Below, piece by piece: positions 59,544 to 64,000 of a DNA stretch of 64,000 nt (positions are counted from its first letter, which is position 1; the number at the start of each line of letters is the position of its first letter). The stretch lies in NCBI GenBank assembly GCA_026874595.1, contig CM049320.1:24251714-24315713 (forward strand), in the 5' to 3' direction. The position numbers and the translations under genes were made by a program. The DNA is from Sipunculus nudus. Taxonomy: Eukaryota; Annelida; Sipuncula; Golfingiida; Sipunculidae. The notes under the pieces are model-generated. The model was given only the letters and a program-made list of their open reading frames with translations. It had not been told where the DNA came from and did not search any database.

Positions 59544-62500
59544 CTAAAAAGTAATCGATAATAAAACTACATCTTTAGATAATTCTTATACTCTATAATT
59601 ATGAATTACATAAACTATACATTGAACGCCTATTCATATCATGATTGTTTGTTCGGAAACCTATTTAGGGTATGGAGTAACTCTTCCAATTGGGATGGCA
59701 TATGTCCTTTTAGCTGCAGATTTACCAGACTACACCAGGATTAAATGAGAGCAAATACTTGCGCAAATTAAAAATAAACACCCACCTATAGCCCACAAAA
59801 AGTGTTAGGCGTTTTAATTATCGGCAATTTTCAATTAGCAGTATGTATTTTAATCGATTATGACTTGTAAATAATTCGTTCATTTCAATGATTTATCTAT
59901 AAAGAAAGCAGGTAAATATAAATAGAAAGACATCAAATCAACCTCACTATCTCGTATATTCATACTCATTCCAAACCGGAGTAATACATTCAGCACATCA
60001 GCGTTTCCATTCACAAGGGCATAATGCATTAGTGGATAACCTTCCTGTGATAATGCACGTTTAAACATACTTTTGTACTATACATTGTCATATGATGGGT
60101 TTAAGATTTGAATATTGACTCTAAATACAGGTTTTTCATAACGGTATTTTGTTTACGACATTCAAACTTATACTCCCTCTTTGACAAGGATAATACGTGC
60201 AAACACACAACAAGTGAAATGATATTCCGAGGAGAGATACTGAAGAATAACGGTTACATTTGTCTTGGTTTAAACAATACTTTATTGTAAATATAGCAAC
60301 AAGGGGATTTAATTTAATTCTTCTCCTCACCTTTGTCTTCTTCTTAGTATCAGCACCACTCTTTAGTAGTAAGTCCATTATTTCGCTATCGCCAAGTACT
60401 ATCGCATACATAAGAGCTGTCTGTTCCTTTAAAGACATTGAATTAGCTTATATCGCAAATGTGAATGTATTTGGTTATGCTCCCAACAGAAATGCAATAT
60501 GTCTCGTTTGTTAATAGACTTAATAGTTTTTACTGCAATCTCTAGGATTTTTTAATTGTAACAAATCATTTTTGAAAAGCTTTGTAACTTTACCTTAGTA
60601 GCTACCTGGTTTGGATCCATTCCTCTTTCTAACAACAGTTTAGTCATTTCATGAGACTTGATGAAAATGGATAGTATCAGTGGTGATACAGTGTTCTGTT
60701 GGAAAACAGGAGAGAAAAAAATCCCTTAATGGAAATAACGACATTACTGTAGAATTATAATAGCTTGGACAATGATTTTTGTATGTAAGTATATGCGGAG
60801 AAGTGAATTGATGATAACCTTATTGAATTGGTCTCTCTCAGACATGTAGTCCAAAATGGCATTCACAATACGTGTGTTACCTCTCAGTATGGCAAACATA
60901 AGAGGTGACAGATTAACTGCTGCACACTCCTGAAATAAACGAAATTTTTATTTATTTTTCACGAGGCCTATTTATATTTGGCAACGCACAGTTTAAATAT
61001 ATATGTGTCCTAGTTCAGTTTTGCTTACGTTAATGAAATATTCACTGATCCCGAAATTTAGATTATTTATTTTTTCATTGGTTTTAAAGAAATCATATGG
61101 TTATTATTTATAAATAGATAAATATATAAAGTCATTACTTCGTATTGATATAGTTCACGCAGAGCGGATAGAACCTCTGATTTTTTTCAGTTCATATTTT
61201 TGTTCTTCATTCTCCAGCAGATCTCCTGACAGATTCTGGTATATGAACGAACAATGGTAGAAAACATTTCTACTGGTGCATAAATGTTAAGCTTTGTAAA
61301 TCAGTTGAGTGTATTAATAAGTCTCCTATATAAGGCTTAGAGCGTAAGTGTCATTCCCTGTGTTTGGGATAAAAGCAGTATGTTTATAACATAAGTATTG
61401 AACTCGACACATTCCGTGTTTCATAGAAGATTTGTCAAAGCTACGAACCTAACCAGTGATACTTTAAACAGGTTCATAGTATATTACTGGACGGGTCCCC
61501 GGATCAGATCGTGCAGATTATAGATTTTTTTAAGTTTACATGTAGTTTTTTTAAATATGTCAAGCGGCCTTAAAAAAAAAACTCTTGTAATTATCCAATC
61601 AATAGTAGGCTAAATGTCTATAATTACAAATACTTTTTTATGATTGTTACAATAATTATTGACTTAACCAGGCTTAAGTTGAAGAGGTGAACGTAACGTA
61701 AACTAGAAAAGATGATGTAGAGTACTAAATAGATATACACACATAAATATAGATGTACTGCAGTTTACGTGCAACTTACGGTTTTTGCTTCAACTGAAAG
61801 AGCTGCTCCTAACTTCAATAGAAGTTTGACGAGCAATTCCTCTTGAATCATTATAGCATACAGAAGTGGGGTCCAGCCGCTCTGGATTATGAGGGTAATT
61901 ACGGATTACAATATATAAGTTGAAATGAGAGAAATAATAGTGATATCTCTCGATTTACCTTTAAAAGGACCTAAGATCTACTAACAGGAAGGTATTCACA
62001 TGAACAAGGCACAATCTACTAAACTAACCATACCTTTTCATACGAGAGTTGAATTATCGTATAAGTAGAAACACAATTATATCTTTGGACCTTAAATTTC
62101 TCGAGTTCTATTTGGTGAATAAACTACTTATTTCATACGGATTTTACAACTAGTTTAAATAACTATTATGAAGCATTTTCCATGGTTCGAATAGTGGCTT
62201 TCTCTAGTGGTTGAAGAAAAAATAGAGGACTCGGAGGAAACCAACGACCTTGGCTTATTCATGGCATCCAGTCTCATTACCACGCAGGGGATTGGTTCGT
62301 TAGAGAAGAGAGTCGATTTTTTTTACAATTTATCGGTCCAGGCCTGATTTATATTTTGTGAATATATAATAATAATAAATTTACCCCTTTCCCTTGAAAG
62401 TTAATGTTTGCTCCATGTTTTATGAGATGTTCAACCATTGCAACTTCTTTATTTTTAATTACAAGCAGCAAGGGTGTCATTCTGTCCACCTTAAATAAAT

Positions 62501-63519
62501 ATTATCGAATTCAAACAAGTTTGTGTGTCATCAACATATAGATTTGCTGGAAACATTACAAGATCTTATTAAATGTATTAAGTTAATATTACTACGCTAC
62601 ATAATTACACCAGCTTCGCTGCAAAATACACCGGCTACTCTATAAAATTCAAATACGCACACTTGTGGCCTCCACGTCCAGGAGGGCATTATTTTCTATA
62701 AGGATTGTTGTTTTCTCCTTGTTTCCTGTCATAACAGCCGATAATAAAGGCGTGTAACCAGGCTTCAAACAAAACAAATATGTTAAAACAAACAAATACT
62801 TCAGTATAGAAGGTCAAATTTAATATAACTTTAGATTCCATGGTTCAAATACAACAATTTTATAACTTTATGGTAAACAGGACACAACTGTAAATCGCTA
62901 AGAACTAAGAATTCTTCCACGTATTTAAGCCAGACCCATATTTCCTGCTTTAAAACCGCATAATTAACTATATCATAACATTATTAAAAGCACATGGATT
63001 ATTACTTTTCATTCAGCCTTTTTTTTTAATTTTAAGTGATTATTCTAATGGCTATTTTTTGATAGACAGATGGACCATAAATTCTTTTTTTATATTTATA
63101 CTCATCATCTTTACATGAATTTCGTGTGCACTGAAACTGAAACGGTTTACCTGTATCAAACGGTTTTGCCTGTATTAAATGGTTAACCTGAATTAAATGG
63201 TTTATCTGTATTGACGGGTTTAACTGTATTTAACGGGTTACCTTTATTTGATTCCGGTTTCGGTCTTTCTCCTTCATTCTTTCTGCAAGTTTCGATGCAT
63301 CTGTATCTTTTCTGACCTGAAAGTTCCAGGAACACATGAGTTCATGTGTTCTGTTACAGATCCCTCATTTAAATTCATTAGTGGCTGGAAGGTTTAAAAC
63401 TAAGAAGAAAAAAAGCAGGAATTGGGTTAATGCTTAAGAAGCAGTATTACCTCAGGCAATATAGGCGTCTTTAATTTCGCTGTTAAGTCGTTCATTTTGT
63501 CCAGGGTTCCCGCTGCCAT
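58479..63519 (-). CDS. Ankyrin-repeat protein gene, 5' part, multi-exon
   Basis: Exons in transcript order: 63,451-63,519, 63,242-63,316, 62,661-62,762, 62,385-62,489, 61,780-61,881, (61,139-61,235 doubtful), 60,819-60,929, 60,594-60,695, 60,331-60,426, 59,943-60,044, 58,479-58,571. The ten firm exons give 319 codons, each a multiple of three, so all introns are phase 0. Eight of them each encode about one ankyrin repeat of 31-37 residues, with TPLL/SPLM-A and LLLxxGAD cores. Ankyrin repeats form stacked helices for protein binding. No signal peptide or membrane segment is seen; the product is probably intracellular. The last exon has a strong donor, so the 3' end is outside what I can identify. 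Family member not named. Confidence 0.85.
58597..58671. repeat. (TA)n microsatellite in the ankyrin intron
   Basis: About 37 units, the longest in the window. Confidence 0.97.
58672..59488 (+). mobile_element. Insertion between two TA arrays, ending in a hammerhead fold
   Basis: About 815 bp lie between (TA)n arrays at 58,597-58,671 and 59,489-59,541, inside the intron between ankyrin exons 10 and 11. It contains C runs near 58,852-58,866 and 59,323-59,333 and ends with a hammerhead ribozyme fold. No RT frame is present, so it would be a non-autonomous or 5'-truncated Penelope-like or retrozyme-like copy. The intron origin of the left part (58,672-58,850) is not proven. Confidence 0.5.
59416..59463 (+). 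ncRNA. Hammerhead ribozyme, type I, near-complete
   Basis: Stem I: ATTCAC (59,416-59,421) with GTGAAT (59,458-59,463). Core box CTGATGA at 59,422-59,428. Stem II: CGGG (59,430-59,433) with CCCG (59,440-59,443) around a six-base loop. GAAA at 59,445-59,448. A short stem III ACA/TGT closes on GTC, then T as the cleavage-site nucleotide. All three helices and both conserved boxes are present. The base pair next to the core in stem II is U.U instead of G-C, which may lower activity. Hammerheads self-cleave RNA and are known in Penelope-like elements and retrozymes. Confidence 0.75.
59489..59541. repeat. (TA)n microsatellite after the hammerhead
   Basis: About 26 units. Confidence 0.96.
59943..60044 (-). 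CDS. Ankyrin gene exon 10
   Basis: EGYPLMHYALVNGNADVLNV then LLRFGMSMNIRD; acceptor GCATTATCACAG, weak donor GTTGAT. Confidence 0.85.
60331..60426 (-). CDS. Ankyrin gene exon 9
   Basis: EQTALMYAIVLGDSEIMDLL then LKSGADTKKK; acceptor CTTTAAAG, donor GTGAGG. The repeat ends in a Lys-rich stretch. Confidence 0.87.
60594..60695 (-). CDS. Ankyrin gene exon 8
   Basis: NTVSPLILSIFIKSHEMTKL then LLERGMDPNQ; donor GTAAAG. Confidence 0.83.
60819..60929 (-). CDS. Ankyrin gene exon 7
   Basis: NLSPLMFAILRGNTRIVNAI then LDYMSERDQFNK; acceptor TTTATTTCAG, weaker donor GTTATC. Confidence 0.8.
61139..61235 (-). pseudogene. Doubtful ankyrin gene exon, 97 nt with one extra A
   Basis: Between acceptor ATATACCAG and donor GTAATG lies a 97-nt segment, the only one in this gene that is not a multiple of three. 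It opens NLSGDLLENEEQKYELKK and meets a stop unless the seven-A run (61,181-61,187) is read one base shorter, in which case it stays open to the donor (for example SALRELYQYE). It is not a clear ankyrin repeat. It may be a frameshifted exon, an assembly slip, or not an exon. Confidence 0.4.
61780..61881 (-). CDS. Ankyrin gene exon 5
   Basis: SGWTPLLYAIMIQEELLVKL then LLKLGAAL; acceptor CATAATCCAG, donor GTAAGT. Confidence 0.87.
62385..62489 (-). CDS. Ankyrin gene exon 4
   Basis: MTPLLLVIKNKEVAMVEHLI then KHGANINF; acceptor TTTATTTAAG, donor GTAAAT. Confidence 0.85.
62661..62762 (-). CDS. Ankyrin gene exon 3
   Basis: PGYTPLLSAVMTGNKEKTTI begins a typical repeat. The donor GTGCGT at phase 0 was chosen over GTGTGC two bases earlier, because the next exon begins in phase 0. 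Confidence 0.8.
63242..63316 (-). CDS. Ankyrin gene exon 2
   Basis: A 25-codon charged segment (VRKDTDASKLAERMKEKDRN onward) between acceptor GGAACTTTCAG and donor GTAACC. Not an ankyrin repeat; a helical N-terminal linker. Confidence 0.75.
63451..63519 (-). CDS. Ankyrin gene exon 1 (start)
   Basis: It encodes MAAGTLDKMNDLTAKLKTPI and three more residues, then donor GTAATA. The ATG context GCAATGG and the in-phase following exon support this start. Confidence 0.8.
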
Positions 63520-64000
63520 TGCTCGTCACTGCTTGCTTTCCCTCCGTGTCAGACCGAAACCTAAACCATAAAGGCAGCTGATATTCCACATATCTCATAT
63601 TATGGACCATGTTATGGTCGTTCTAGTTTTTCTGGCGTCGAAATTACCTGCTTAATAATGTGCCCCCTTCTTTTGAAGCATATATTGACACTTTACAAGC
63701 TCATGGTCACCAGGGGTTAAGGTCACTAACTGTTATACATGTCCTACAACTTGGTTGAATAATATGTGCATTAAATTTAATTTTAGAATATGCAGCACTC
63801 CAAAGGTTTTGAGATTCACAAACACACTAAATTTGAGCTCGAATACCATAATCAAGGTCGCCAGTTTTCAAACATATCATTTTAAACAATTGGTTTTTAA
63901 ATGTTGAGGTAAATGTATCCAGTTTAAAAAATGGGACAATGAGACAAAGATTTGTGCATAATTTGAGAGGAATATTATAATTGTATCCGCCAAAACAGAG
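63520..64000. other. Upstream region of the ankyrin gene
   Basis: The promoter and 5' untranslated part of the ankyrin gene should lie here (minus strand). No TATA box or other firm signal was identified, and no further coding region was seen. Confidence 0.4.

Noticed and set aside
1-64000. CRISPR arrays, bacterial operons or tRNA genes
   Set aside because: No direct-repeat/spacer pattern, no bacterial gene organisation and no tRNA A/B-box pair with a cloverleaf was seen; the window is clearly eukaryotic.

Overview
This is a AT-rich animal (metazoan) window. It has long introns, spliced genes, very long (TA)n microsatellites and many decayed mobile elements. The mix of single-coding-exon RING/B-box/NHL-like TRIM paralogues, Ty3/gypsy elements, Penelope-like termini and a GACCTTGACC-type tandem repeat suggests a marine invertebrate, most likely a bivalve mollusc or another lophotrochozoan. 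The species cannot be fixed from the sequence alone.

Layout. From 0.7 to 5.5 kb lies a broken plus-strand Ty3/gypsy element: gag, RT, RNase H, integrase with a chromodomain, and an env-like remnant. From 6.3 to 9.6 kb there is a perfect inverted repeat and the first copies of two interspersed repeats (A and B), one carrying a nested insertion. From 10,751 to 17,248 sits a complete minus-strand LTR element with 977-bp LTRs, a 5-bp target duplication, a polypurine tract and a primer-binding-site candidate. Its pol order is protease remnant, integrase, RT, RNase H, which is the unusual Gmr1-like order, and four evenly spaced hairpins lie in its leader. Three minus-strand TRIM paralogues follow: 19.0-20.9 kb (two frame breaks), 34.5-36.3 kb (decayed) and 41.1-42.9 kb (intact, 619 aa). 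Between them are possible isolated exons, a LINE-type RNase H remnant and microsatellites. From 46.5 to 55.2 kb the window is repeat-rich: Penelope-like ends, second and third copies of repeats A and B, a 0.6-kb tandem duplication, and a higher-order tandem repeat whose core resembles nuclear-receptor sites. From 58.5 to 63.5 kb is the 5' part of a minus-strand ankyrin-repeat gene, with roughly one repeat per exon and every confirmed junction in phase 0. Its largest intron holds an insertion bracketed by (TA)n arrays, ending in a near-complete hammerhead ribozyme.

How the parts relate. The intact TRIM gene and the ankyrin gene are the only well-supported host genes. The TRIM copies share a splice acceptor just before the ATG, so they look like DNA-level duplicates rather than retrocopies. 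Most of the rest is mobile DNA in various stages of decay. The most notable items are the integrase-before-RT element with its leader hairpins, the hammerhead fold, and the env-like remnant next to a chromodomain integrase.
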